From Anas platyrhynchos (Eukaryota; Chordata; Aves; Anseriformes; Anatidae), in the NCBI RefSeq assembly GCF_047663525.1, contig NC_092621.1:10637001-10701000 (forward strand): DNA of 64,000 nt. Direction: 5' to 3'. Positions 43,668 through 56,500 of this stretch are shown here, piece after piece. The number at the start of each line of letters is the position of its first letter. Positions within the stretch are counted from its first letter, which is position 1. Made by a program: the position numbers and the translations under genes. Below the pieces are notes generated by a model, which was not told the origin of the DNA, searched no databases, and saw only the letters and a program-made list of their open reading frames with translations.

Positions 43668-45090
43668 GGTGCTGCCCAGCACAGGGCAGGACCACAGCTG
43701 GAGCCCCACTGATGGGGAAAGGTGTCTGCGTGACCGAGCACCGGAGGGAGAGGTGCAGACGGAGAAATGAAACAGACACCAAGGGAAATCATGCCTGGCG
43801 TGAGGAGCTTCCCCTTTGGGCAGCCAGCACCCACAGACCCGCTCCTCGCTCACACGCACTGGTGTCGCAGGGGTACCTCGGTCCATCCGCTCCCATGGCT
43901 CCTCCAAAGCCTCCCCGGAGCCACTCTGCTGCCCCAGGGAAGCACACGAAGGGTGTGCAGTACCGGGGGCAAGGGGGTCTTCCTGGAGCCAGATGGAGAA
44001 GATTGTCCTGGGCTAGTTCAGGCTTTTGGGTAGGTTAGGAAACTCCCTCATCTTGGCCCATAACCCCAAAGCTGTATAACCCAGACTCCCCAGGCCTCCT
44101 CCCAGACATCACCAAGTTCTTCCCTGAGCCATCTTCCAGGCCACTCGCTGCTGCCAGGCTTCCCCTGCTGCTGCAGCTCTCCTGAGCAGCCCCTTCCCAG
44201 CCCCACAGAGCTCTTCACCACCCCACTGATGTATTTCTTTTCCTTTTCCCTGCCCTGAGATGCAGTCTGTACTGGTCCTCCTTCTCCTTAGAAATTCATC
44301 CTTTTTTGTTATTGTTATTTTTATTTTTTTTTTCAGTGTATAACAGGCAGTAGAAAAACGCTGAGGACCTGCTGAAAGCCACAGCACGCAGCCACATGTC
44401 TGGCCCCTGCACAGTGTAACATCAGAGCTGCTAAACCGACTGATGATGCCTTATTTCGCCGGGATCCCTACGGGGTTCAAGCAGGAGATGGTTTCCAAGG
44501 GACTGCTGAGTCACACAGCAGTTCACAAGTGCGTGATTTATGGGAGCTGATGAGCTCCAGATCCATGAGACCACCCTCTGGGCCTGTGATGTCTGGGCTG
44601 CTAGTCCTCCACATGCACTGCCCTCGCCCTTGCCATGGGAGTAAATCTCACTGACTCATCTCAATATCTCTCAGATGCTTTCTACTACAGATTTCCTGCT
44701 GTAGCATTCAGAGAGTGTGTATTTTTTATTTTATTTTTTTCTAATAACAGAGCTACCCAGCCACATAACCTCCCTTCAATTGGGGTGAGACCTCGGGAGT
44801 TTTGATTTGACCATCATGAACATGATTGATGGGCCGTTTCCCGAAGGTTTGGTTCAGTTATCAATGAACTAACAGCACTCGAACCATCAGATTGATAGGG
44901 GGAAAAACCCAAACCACCTATAATTTACAGCCAGTTTTACTTCTGACGGGGAAGAGCATTTAGGGCCCAAAACCACCCACAGAACCACAGAGAAAAGAGA
45001 AGTAGCTGTGGCTTTTGGAGATCCGGCTTTGTGGAAAACACTGCTAACACATCCACCACATTCTCCTACAGTAAACTCTATTTCCCATGT
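43668..45090. other. Upstream region of gene E
   Basis: It should hold the gene E promoter. It has T-rich runs near 44310 and 44730. No gene or recognised repeat. Confidence 0.5.
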
Positions 45091-45099
45091 CATGCTCAT

Positions 45100-46030
45100 C
45101 CTCCTGGCATCCTCTGGACCCGCTCTAACAGCCCCACATCCTTCTTGTGCTGGGGGACCCAGACCTGAACATGGCACTCCAGGTGGGAGCAGAGGGGCAC
45201 AATTCCCTCCCTCCACCTGTGCCTTCTTGGCTGCTGTCTCCTGTCAAGCTTTTTGTCCTCCAGAGCCCCCAGGTCTTTCTCTGCAGGGCTGCTCTCAGTG
45301 GATTCTTCTCCCAGCCTGTGCTCATGTCTGGGATTGCCCCAGCCCAGGTGCAGCACCTTGCACTTGGACTTGTTGAACCTCATTTGGTTTACGTGGTCCC
45401 ACTGCTCAGGTTTGTCCAGGTCCCTCTGGATGGTTTCCCTTCCTTCTGTTGAGTCAACTGCAGCACTCAGCGTGGTGTCATCTGCGAACTTGCTGAGGGT
45501 GCACTTGATTCCATCGTCTATATCGTTGCTCAAGATATTATAAACAGCATTAGTCCCAAGAAAGACCCCTAGGGTTCATTGCCAGTCTCCACCTGGATGT
45601 AGAGCCATTGACCACCAGAACTTTTGAAATATGATGGAGAGAGGCTCGGCAACTCCATCAGCCAGTTCCCTCAGGACCTTGGAATCCGTGCCATCAGGCC
45701 CCACAGACTTGTACCTCTTCAGTTTCACCAGGTGGTCTCCAGCCTGCTCTTCACTTACACCAGGAGGAACTTTTCTCCCCCAGCCCTCACCTGCAGATCA
45801 GGGGCTGGAGGGATGTGGGAAGCCTGACTGGCAGTGACGGCTGAGGCAAAGAACCTGCTGAGCACCTCAGCTTTCTCCAGGCCTGTTGTTACCCGTTCTC
45901 CCTTCTTGTCCATCTCACACACACTCTCCTTGGCCCTCCTTTTCTGGCCAATGTACCTACAGATCCCTTCTTGTTATTCTTTGCATCCCTTGCCAAGCTC
46001 AGTTCCACCTCTGCTGTGGCTTCCCTGATG
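45100..46030 (-). mobile_element. Old CR1 LINE fragment
   Basis: The minus strand shows [14 protein letters not shown] with the FADD catalytic box, [14 protein letters not shown] and [10 protein letters not shown], all typical of CR1 ORF2. The copy is diverged, broken by stops, and belongs to a different subfamily from those in the receptor genes. The ends are approximate. Confidence 0.85.
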
Positions 46031-49000
46031 TATCCAAACATATCCTTTCCCTGCGTATCCAGACAGCAGCCCCGTGCTCTTCCCAGGCCACATGTCCCTG
46101 CCTCCCCTGCCTGTGCATTTCCTTTCCACACCTCCAGACTTTGGCAGAAGGAGGGTTGGGGGATCCCCACAAGTGCCGGGGTGCAAAGAAATCCCTCCAG
46201 CACCCTCTGTCCAGGGGTGGAAGCCGGACCTTCTGCCATCTCAGCACCTTTCCCTTCACACTGCAGCCTGCTCCCATCTGGCTGTGCACTTGCTGACCAC
46301 CCCGAAAGATATTTTTAGCCCCAAAATCGGACGTAAGCATTTTGCAGCCGGGAGCAGGGTGAGGTAAGGCAGGAGGGGCGTGGGTTTGAAGGAGATGTGC
46401 TCAGAAATGGGGTTTCCAGCTCCGAGCAGCTCCACATCTGTCCCAGCCCTTCCTGCTCCCCTCCCTGGGGCCGCCCGCAGCTCGTCCCACCCTGGTTCTT
46501 GGACAGGCAGCACGGATAAACCCTGGAGGTGGGGAAATGTGAGATGGTCTCCCTTCTCGCATTCCTCAGGCCTCTGTGCTGCTCCCCCCAAAACGCTCCA
46601 CCCATCGCCCCACACATCACAGCTCGCCTTCCTCGGCAGCTGATGGACTGCATGTGTTTGGCAGAGCCTCTCCTTCCACACACGGGGCTTAAATAAAGGG
46701 CTTGGCATTTCCCCTTTTCGGTTCTCAGCCTGCACAGCTTCCAGAGGAAAGCCAATCCTGTGCCACCCAGGGTAGCTGGGAACAGAGAAGTGCCCAAAAT
46801 ATCCCGAGCCCGGGAGGAGCCGGATGAATAGGGGCGAAAAAGCCACGCAGCTGTTTCCCCATGAGCTGCAGCCAGTGGCCTGGCGGAGGGGGAAGGTGGC
46901 ACAGCTACTGGAGCAAACTGGGCTTCTGCAGGGTGCACAACGCTTCGTCCTGCCTGCCCTGCACCGATGGAGCCTTGGAGGTGGCCGTCACCTTGCCACC
47001 AGCAAGATCCGAGCTGGAAGAGCCCCTGCCTGAGTCAGCCGTGTGCTGGCTGTGGGGTTGCCATCATCACGGGTGTGTCTGTGCCTCCTTTCACCACTTT
47101 CTTCCATTTGAGCAGCCGGGGAGCCTGCTGGTTTTTTCCCCTCGCCTTCAGGACAGGTCGGGACATCTGGCCGCGTTGTGTGAGCTTGTTCCCCACAAAG
47201 GAGAAGGAGAGAGAAGGGCACGGTGTCCTGGTAGGTCGGTGCAAGTGGTGAGCATGGCACGGTGCCCAGGGAGCAGCTGCCCTTTGTTGTATAAATACGT
47301 GCACAAAGCCACGTGTGCTTCCAGCCCGGGATCCAGCCGGGATCCCTGCTGGGAGACTGGGGAGGGAAGGCTGGTGCTGGACACAGTGGAGCTCAAGCCT
47401 CAAATCTCTGGAGGAGTTAAGAGGAGGGTGCCTCTCACCCCTGGGGATTTCGGCAGGATGTTGCCTGTGATGGTTCTCCATGAGAACCCAGGCTCCGGGG
47501 CACCCCGCAGGGAATGTCCCCACCAACATGGGGACATCACGGCGTGACTTACAGCCCGTGTCAGGACTGGTGGTGACACACAGCTCACCCACAACCTCCT
47601 GGCTTTCCCAGGTCCCTCCTGGCTGCCAGCACCCCAGGAGACCAGTTCACCCAGCGCTGGCGCAACCAGCCACCGCACAGCCAGGCAGGGTGGGGTGACC
47701 GGCCACCCTCACACGGCTGGGCAGAAAGTAGGACACCGTAATCAAGGTGATTAATGGCTTGGGGTGGCATGGGAGCAGCTCAGCGCCCTGCTGGGGCCAC
47801 CGGTTCGAGGTGGCACCGTCCCCACCTGCCCCAACTCCTCACCGCTGGCCTGGGTTTGTCCTGCAGGGCTGCAGGCAGGCTCCGTGCTGAGCCACACACA
47901 CTCTCCCCAGCCTTTCCCTGCTCCCCGCAGCGACGCCAAGCCCGGCAGGATCAAAGGGCCAAGCCCCACGGAGCCTCCCAGCCCTGCTCCCCTGCAGCTG
48001 GCAGCGCAGGTCGGCCAGCACAGGGCTGGGCAGCTCTGATGTGTCCCCACGCTGCCCAGCAGCTCCAGCTCCTCAGCATCTCTTCTCCTGACACACGTAC
48101 GGAGAGCCACAAGCATTTTGGGGATGCTGCGCTGTGGTTATTAGCGTGGCACACGTTGGGAGATCAGCCTCTCAGGAGGGGGAGATGCTGGAGGTGGTCG
48201 TGTGCTCCTACCTGCCCGGCACAAGGTGACCAGCTCCCGGTGACCAGTGAAGCTTCTCTGCAGTGCTGGATCACTGCAAGGACGTGGTTGTGCTTACACG
48301 GCTGCGTGTCACCTCGCCAAGGTCACAGGGCTGCTTGTCCTTTCTTTTCAGAGCGTTGGGCTGAATTTCTTCATATATATATGAAGAAATATTATTATTT
48401 TTCCCCACCATTCCCGTGTTTGCAAACACACAGCCCTAAGTGCTCCCACTGGGTACCCACCCAGCCAGACTCAGAGTTTCTCAGCCCCCTGGCACCCCGT
48501 CGTACATCTTGGCAGGGCTCATGTGAGCAACCTTGAATCACTGCCCACCGATAAGATTTGGGCTGGGATGCGGATGCTGCCCCAAAAACCCACAAACGCC
48601 GTGATACCGGCACCCAGGTGTGAGCAGCATCAGCAGGAAACAAGAGGAGGGGGTGAGCCAACGCTGCCCGGCTGCTGTGCTGACTCTGCTCGCAGAAAAT
48701 TACTGATACAACAAATATTTGGCCTTCATCCTTGCAGCTGGAGGGCCGGGGAGCAGGGCAGCACTGCGCCTGCACAGCAGGGACCGCGGCAGCCCCTGCT
48801 CGCAGCCGGAGGCGGAACGCTGCAGCTCGCAGCCACGGCACTGGGCGCCGAGCACGGGGACAGGCAGAGCTCTGGGAAATGTAGTCCTGCTGCGTCACCT
48901 GCCCTGGGTGCTGCTGGGCACGGCCTGGCTGCACGTGGGTGGCCCCCTCGAAAGCAGGGAGCTGGGGAAAAGGAGGGGAAGCAGCGGGTTGGGAAGGCCA

Positions 49001-49980
49001 CAGAGTGTGGGCAGAGGGGACAGGGGGAGGAGAGGACACTGGGGCTGACTGAATCAGGAGATGCTCCCCTGTCCTGCGCACCCTGGGTCTGCACCTCCAG
49101 GCTGGAAATCCCTCCCGTGTAGCTTCCCAGGACCTCTCCCCACAGCAGCCCCAGCAGGCAGGGCAGGGGGAGGCGTTTGCTGAGCCCTCAGCCTTCTCCC
49201 TGAGAAGGGCAAAGAGGACACAGCCCCCTAGCCCCCCTCCTCTACCCTGCAGCTCCACAGGGGAGCTAAGCACAGCCGGGAAGCCCCTCCTGCTCTTCTA
49301 GCCAGGGCTTGAGGGGCTTAATTCGGGTTTTGCAGCAGGCTCAGCCCAGCCAGGCTTTGCACTGGAGGGCACCTGATGGCACCACTGGAGGGCTGGTGGC
49401 CCTGGGGACCCGGGCTCACCACTGCTGTGCCAGGCAGGAGCAGATCGGGGTGGAAATGGCACAGAAGAGTTACCAGCACTGATGAGAGAAGGGACCATAA
49501 ATCCTGCAGCAACAATTTCCACAGCCAGGGCTGTCTCCGGGGCTTTCATTTATTCGTTACAGCTTAATTGGATGTGAACTCAGCCACTTGTAAGCAGCAG
49601 GAGCCCGGAACGGGCTGCGGTCCTGTGAGCTTCTCTCTCTGAGATGCCTCTCCGGGCCTCTCCATCACTGCCTTGGCCCTGCTGGGGCTGCTGCTCGCAT
49701 GTGCTGAAGGGAAGGGCAGGGATGGGGAGGCCTGGCTGGTTTTGCTCGGTGGAGGAGGGAGCTGCTCCCACTGCAAAGAGATCAGAAGCTCGGCTCCCCT
49801 GCCCTAGGTTGTCCTCCCCTCCTGGGATAAGGAAGAAAACCTTGTGTTTGTTGTACCTGGAGCCAAGCACCGGCCAAAAATGCCATGCTGGGGGACACCC
49901 CGTGGGGCTGCGCTCCCAGCAGGGACAGGAGGGGCTGGGGCAGGCAGGCAGCTGGAACAGAGCACGGACAGCCCGGCTGC
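46031..49980. other. Intergenic region upstream of TESK1
   Basis: About 4 kb with several open frames on both strands, none of which I recognise or can tie to a splice pattern. Part may act as TESK1 regulatory sequence, but I see no defined element. Confidence 0.5.
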
Positions 49981-49989
49981 ATGAAGGAC

Positions 49990-50524
49990 CGTGCAAATCA
50001 CCCACGGAGCAGGGAAAAAAGAGCAGCGAGGAGGAGAACAACGGGGAGACAGCGGGGACCCCAGGAAAGGGGCGCGGGGGGCGTCTCGGCTGCGCTCCCC
50101 GCTGCCGGGCAGGGCTGTGCGCGCAGGGAGAGCCGAGACCCCGGCCCCCAGCGCCTCTCCCCGAGCCCCTGGGGCTGCCAGCAGGCAGCGGGGCCGCTGT
50201 CGGCAGCCGGCAAGGAGTTAAGGGGCTGAACCCGCCCCGTCTCCGCCCCGCCGGTGCCTGCGCTCGGGGCGGCGGAGGCGCAGCGCCGGGCCGCGGCGGG
50301 GGTCGGGGCTCCGCCGCCGGGCCATGAGCACCGCGCACCTCGCCGGCACCTCGTCCCCGCCGCTTGCAGAGCCGGGCAGAGCCGTGCCGGGCCGAACCGG
50401 GCCGGGCCGAGCCCGGCCGGGCGGCGGCGGAGGAGGAGGAGGAGGAGGAGGAGGAGGAAAAGGCGGTGGAGAAGGAGGAGGAGGCGGCGGAGCCCCCCCG
50501 GCGCCGTGCCCCGGGGGGATGTGA
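49990..50524 (+). promoter_or_regulatory. TESK1: GC-rich promoter and 5' leader of TESK1
   Basis: GC content and CpG density rise sharply from about 50040, with CCGCCCC and GGGCGG-like boxes around 50230-50290 and a (GGA)n-rich purine tract at 50430-50510. There is no clear TATA box. This looks like a CpG-island promoter; the transcription start is not visible. Confidence 0.6.
50324..50524 (+). CDS. Upstream ORF of TESK1 with polyglycine tract
   Basis: A 66-codon ORF in the probable TESK1 5' leader, with G at -3. The (GGA)n tract is read here as about thirteen glycines, then a second glycine run. It stops at TGA 50522-50524, and the first TESK1 ATG follows with no gap (50525). It may tune TESK1 translation. 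There is no evidence in the sequence alone that it is translated, and it may lie upstream of the real transcript start. Confidence 0.35.
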   Translation: MSTAHLAGTSSPPLAEPGRAVPGRTGPGRARPGGGGGGGGGGGGGKGGGEGGGGGGAPPAPCPGGM

Positions 50525-53500
50525 ATGGCGCTGGGGGTGCTCGGCGGGGCCGAAATGGAGTGGGAGAAGCTGCCGCGGAGGCCCGGGCTGGCACCGAGGG
50601 GGGAACGAGCCGAGGAAGGCGAGGGGGAGGCGGCGGGGCCGTGGCCGGGCTGCGGGAGGCTGCGGCCCTCCTCGTACCGGGCGCTGCGCAGCGCCGTCTC
50701 CACCCTGGCGCGCATCGACGATTTCTACTGCGAGAAGATCGGCGCCGGATTCTTCTCCGAGGTCTTCAAGGTGGGCGCATTCGCCACCCCCCAACCCTCA
50801 GGGGTCTGCGGGGAGGGCTCCGGGGGTCCCCGGTACCGCCGCGGTGTGGGTTTTTGGGGGGGGGTCCGTGGGGATGCTCGGGGACCTCACCAGGCTGCCG
50901 GTGCTGTTGTTGCTCCGTCGGAGGGAGCAGGCGAGCGGCGGATCTGATCCCCACCATGGGGGGACACAGCCCCCCGGGGGGGTGACAGCCCCTGGAACCC
51001 GCTGTGGGGTCCGGGCGTGCCGGTGGCAGGAGGTGCAGCCACTCCGGGGTGACCCTGGTGGGGTTTTTGGGGAGCCCACAGCGGGTGAGCGGGGTGGGGA
51101 GAGCGGGGTGGTGCCGCACAGCCCCCCCGGTGCCACCCCCCTGCCCTCCGATGCTCAGGGTGGGTGGGCGAGGGCAGTGGGCGCGGGGATGCTCAGCCTG
51201 TGGCCGTGCCCGGGTTGGGGTCCCGGTGGTGCCACCCGCCCGCTGTCAGCACCCAGCCGAGGGGCGGTGCGTGCACGTGTTGTTTTTGTCCTCGGCGTCG
51301 CTGCAGAACGCAGGGCCAGAGCCGCCCTCACGCTTCCAGCGGCTTCGAGAGCCGCTCTGCCCAGCCAGGACCCTGCTGCCCTCGCTGGGATCCCGCCTGG
51401 GGGAGAAGCAGCCCCCAGGGAGGGGGGATGCAGGGTGGGGGGCACAGAGGGGACCTCTCTTTCCATGAGGCCGTGGCCTCCCCGCTGGCCGGGCTCCTGC
51501 TATCGATCCCTGGCTGGGAGCACCCGGGAGCAGGGGGGAGGCATTTAATAATGCCAGGCGTGGATACGGCTCGTTAATAATGGATGCTGCCACGTCTCTG
51601 CCAGGCCACGGTGTCTCCTTGCTCGCTGTCTCTGCTCCCCTGGCCCCTTCTGGGAGCTATGCTGTGCTCCTTGTGCTCCAGCACCGCTTGCCCTGGTGGT
51701 GCCGTGCCCACCGCGGTGTTGGGGGCTGGAGCAGGCAGGGGCAGGAGGAGGCCAGATGGGGCTTTGTGCCGTGCGGTGGGTTGGGGCCAAGATCTCAGCA
51801 GGATGGTGGGCCGCCGAGCTTGGGGTTTGGGGCTGGCGAGGCTGACGAGGAGGATGCAGCTTGGCAGGGCAGCACGGAGCCCCTTTTCCTCCCACCTCCC
51901 TTGTTCCCGCAGCGCTTTCCATGGCCGTGGGTGCTCGAGGCTCCCCCCTCCGAGCGCTCACTGGGTCCTGCCTCATTCCAGCCATGGTGGGTGGGTGAGA
52001 GGGGACAAGGAGGAGACCTGGACCTCGGTCCCCATTCCCTGGCACACTGATGGTGCCAGTGGCTGTCTGATGGCATTCCTGGGATCACCCCCGGTGCAGC
52101 CAGGGCCCGAGCGCATCTCTCCGAGAGGCCGCACAGAGCAGGCGGAGCACTGCTGATGGAAAGCTGCCCTCATCCCCAGGGGCTGCTCCCTGCCAGGCCG
52201 AAGCTGGGCCTGGTTTCTCTCCCCGTGTGCCTGTTCCCTTTGCCTTCCCCATGTGATTTTGGAGGCACCAGGCCCCCTGTTCCCTCGGGTGCACGGACGT
52301 TGCTGTGAGCCGCCCCTCCATCCCTCCGACAGACGGAGCAGACTGAGCCCGGCGTGTTTGTGCCAGGCGTTTTCTCCAGCCCTTACACCACCCTTGCATC
52401 TCATCCCCGGGTCCCGTGCTCGCTTCTCCAAGTGCCACCCGCAGCAGGGGCTGTGCTGGGACATCGCCGTCCTCACGCAGGCGCCGGCGGCGGGGCGCAG
52501 CCCTGTGCCGTGCCTCGACCTCGCACGAGGGCTGCGGCACGGCGCCCGCCTGCCCGTCTCCACCGGCGTTCCCTGCCAACCTTTGAGACCTGCTGTTTAC
52601 TCCTGACCCAGCGGCGCAGCTCATGACACGCTGGCTCTTATCTCGTGCCCTTCATCGGCGGACCTTGCCTCGTTTCACAAAGCAGGGTGGAGCAGCGTGG
52701 CACAGGCGGCACCGGCAGGGAAACCGGGGCAGGCGGGGAGGAAGCAAATTCACAAAGGCCGGCCTGGGAGCAGCCTGGTTGTTTTTTTTTTATTCCTCGC
52801 ACGATCCTCCTTTCCCGTGTGATGAGCAGCTTTTCCAGTCCCGCCCGGTGACAGACCTGTTGCGCTACTGGGATCCCTGCGAACTCAGGCACAGCCACCC
52901 TGGGGTTGCCCGCAGCTTGGTGTGTGTGTGCTCCTTCTGCCCTCAGCGCCTTCCCACACGGCTCCCCGGGGAGCAGGGGTGCAGGATGCCCCTGTGGGAC
53001 TGTGCTGGGCTGGGGGCACTGGGTACCGAACCCCCCCTCCTCCCGGGGGGCTTCGCCCTGCGTCTAGACAGCAGCAGCGGCTGCAGGGAGGGCCCAGGCC
53101 GTCTGCTCGCTCTGATTAGCATGCTCTTTAAATAAGACTCTAATTTCCGCTGTGAAAAGAGCCCGGATCCCTCGTGCCCAGGCTGGGGCCGCAGCCAGCC
53201 CCGTCCCTTCCCCCAGCCAGGGCAGCAGATGGGATGGGGATGTGGGATGGGTGGGGTGCCCCTCCATCCCCGGCCAGGCGCACGATGTGGGGGGCTCTGC
53301 AAGGTGCTGGGGGGCTTTAACAGGGGGCGAGGGTTGGCTCCCGGGTGGGGGACAGAGGGCTGCTGCCTCCCCCAGCACCCGGCTGAGCTCAGCTCTGGGG
53401 AATGTGCTGGGATTCCTGGGCGCACGGCCAGGGCGTGGAGAGGCGAGGGGGACCCGTGCTGCCCGGGGGGGGGGGGGCTCTGCTGCCCACTCCCTTTGAT

Positions 53501-56500
53501 GCTGGCATTTGGGAAGGTCGGGAAGGGGGTGGAAAACCCCCCAGTGTGGGCCTGTGTCGCCTGGGGTCGTGGCTTGCTGTGTCTTGGGGCTGCCACTGCT
53601 TCCGGAGGGCATCCGAGGTGCTGGGATGGTGCCAGCCCCTGGTGGCGGTGGGCTATGGGGGCAGTGCCTGTGGGAAGCCACCTGCCAGGCCAGGGGGCTG
53701 TCACCCCTTCCCCTGTGTGACCAGGGGTGTCCTCCAGCCATGGAGCAGGCAGGACAGACACCAGGACAGCTTGTGAGTGTGCTCAGGGTGCCCGGTGGCC
53801 CCGTGGGCTCGTGGATGGGGCTGTGCCAGGACCCTCCTGCCCCTGGGCGCAGAGTACCAGGCCCAGTGGGCTCCCTGGGGGAGCCACCCAGCCCTTCCCA
53901 CGGCACAGAGCCACCAAGGAGCACCACGGAGCATGCCACCAGGCATCCCCATCGCAGCCACTCAGCACCCCCATGCCTTGGAGCCCCGTGGGGCCGAGCA
54001 GGGTGCTGGTGCCGAGCTGTCCCCCCCAGCCCCGTGCCCTGTGTGAGGGCAGCACTGCCGCCGGGATGCGCCGGGCACGGGGATCTCGTGGGGCTCCCGT
54101 CTGTGCAGCACGTGCTCGGGGAGCCCCCGGTGTTTTTGCAGACGCCGTCTGTGTTTGGCCATGGCAAGGCTGGCCGGGGGGGGGGGTGGAAGGGGGCACG
54201 TGGGGAAGGCCAGGGGCTGGCAGCGGCGCAGCGGCTGCAACCAGCATCGACTAAAAAGGAGAAGAGCAGCGAGCTGACGGCAGCGCCGAGGAATGCCTGG
54301 GCTCCCCGCCTGCCAGGGGGGGGCAGCTGGGACCAGCAGGGTGCCCCCCTCCCATGGGGTGCTGTCCCAGGGTCCTGTCCCGACCCCTGTGTCTGCTGAG
54401 GAGGGGACCCCCCCCCAGTGCCGTGCTCTGCCCCGTGCCCGTTTCCTCGCCCCCCCCTCAATGCAGGGTGGGGGGTCCGGGGGTGTCCGTGCTTGGCCGC
54501 CTTCCTGGCTGCTGTTCCTGGCAGGGGGCCAGCCCCCCGGCTCGTGTGACAGCATCGGGCTGGGGTTGGCTAAATATACGGCCTCGGCCACGCGCCGTGC
54601 CCCACGGGGATGATTTGGGCAGGATGCGACCCCTCTGCCCTCACGCCCACCACCACCACCAGCTGATTGGGGTCTGGCTGGGGTTGTGGTCCTGAGACAA
54701 AACAGCCAGCTTGTGCTGCCCCCTCCCCCCAGTCCTGCACCCCTGGGGCTTGCAGGAGCTGCCATGGTATCTCCAGGGGTCTGGGCACGTGCTGGGGGGA
54801 GCACAACAAGCGGGGTGTCCTGGGGAGAGCGGGGTTGGGTGTCATGGGTTGGGAGAGCACCCCTGTAATGCTATCGGTCCCTTGGGTGCTGAGCCCCCTC
54901 TCGTGCCCCCCCACAGGTGCGGCACCGCCAGTCGGGGCAGATCATGGTGCTGAAGATGAACAAGCTGACGAGCAACCGGGGCAACATGCTGCGGGAGGTG
55001 CAGCTGATGAACCGCCTCTCGCACCCCAACATCCTCAGGTGGGGCCCGCTCCATGGAGCCTGGGGGGGGTTTTGGGGGCTGCCACCGGGGCTGGGCAAGC
55101 TCCTGGGTCCCCCCCGGTGCCACCCTCAGCAATTCTTTGTCCCGCAGGTTCATGGGGGTGTGCGTGCACCAGGGGCAGCTGCACGCGTTGACAGAGGTGA
55201 GAGCGGGATGGTGGCCACGAGTCCGGGGGGAAATCCATGGGGAGGGGGTGAAAACGTCCACGGGGACACTTCCTTGCCTTCTGGGGGTGGCTGTGCCATG
55301 GGGTGGGAAGAGACCCATGCGCAGGGGATGGAGACGGGGGGGTGCAGCGAGGCGGTGTCTGTCCCATCAGTACATCAACGGTGGCAACCTGGAGCAGCTG
55401 CTGGACAGCCCCGTGCTCCTCTCCTGGTCCACGCGCATCCAGCTGGCCCTCGACATCGCCCGGGGGCTGCGCTACCTGCACTCCAAGGGCATCTTCCACC
55501 GCGACCTCACCTCCAAGGTAGGGGCCGGCCCGCTGCCCTCGCCTCCCTGTTCCTCGAGGTGTGCCCGAGGTGTGACGGGGTCCTCCCTGTCCCCCCTCCA
55601 GAACTGCCTGGTGCGCTGCGAGGCCAGCGGCTACACGGCTGTGGTGGGAGACTTTGGCTTGGCGGAGAAGATCCCCACCTACAGGTGTGTGGAGCGTGTC
55701 CGTCTGTCCGTCGCATTCTTCAGAGCAAGGGGATCCAGCTCGCTGGGAAGGGGGGGATTTTGGGGTCCAGCTGGAAGGGCAGGGATGGGGGTGGTGGGGA
55801 CATATGGGGCTGGATTTGGGGATGGAGAAGGGTGTGATGGCGAAGTGTGGGTGGCCTGGTGGAGAGAAGAGTCACGGGGTGCATGGAGGAGAGCTGGTGT
55901 AAAAAGGGAGAGGGAGGTTTTGGGGGGTACGGGCACGGGGGACAGGGCCCCTGACATCCTGCTGTGTCCCCCCCCCAGCGAGGGCAGCGAGAAGGAGCCA
56001 CTGGCCGTGGTGGGCTCCCCATACTGGATGGCGCCCGAGGTGCTGCGAGGGGAGATCTACAACGAGAAGGTGACGCCGTGTGGGGCCGTCTTCAGGGTTT
56101 GCAGCCCTGGGGTCAGCTGGGCACGTGGAGGGGCACGGAGGGATGGGGACGGGTGTCCCTGGGGTGCCGAAGGGGCTGGGACCCGGTGCTGCTGTGCAGG
56201 GAGGGCTGACAGAAGTGGGGACACATCGCAGGACCCCCCCGTGACTCCTCTCTCTCCTCAGGCTGATGTGTTTGCCTACGGCATCATCCTGTGCGAGACT
56301 ATCGCTCGCGTCCCCGCGGACCCCGACTACCTGCCCCGCACCGAGGTGACCCTGGGAAGGGGGGAGCGAGGGTGGCACCTGGTGGGACCGGGGCTGGGGA
56401 CACGTCTCCAAACGAGGGGGACTGACATGCACAGAGCAGAGCCCCCTGCGTATGGTAGAGGTTTTGAGGAGCTGCCCCACATCTCGGGGTGGGGGTACCA

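Noticed and set aside
46315-46938. 207-codon minus-strand open frame upstream of TESK1
   Set aside because: No recognised family and no sign of splicing or a start context; one of several chance frames here.
49580-50794. 404-codon minus-strand open frame over the TESK1 promoter
   Set aside because: It is a by-product of high GC content, opposite TESK1 exon 1 and its leader, with low-complexity P/A/S/R sequence and no recognisable domain.
53064-54461. 465-codon minus-strand open frame in TESK1 intron 1
   Set aside because: Proline- and glycine-rich, GC-driven, no domain and no splice or promoter context.
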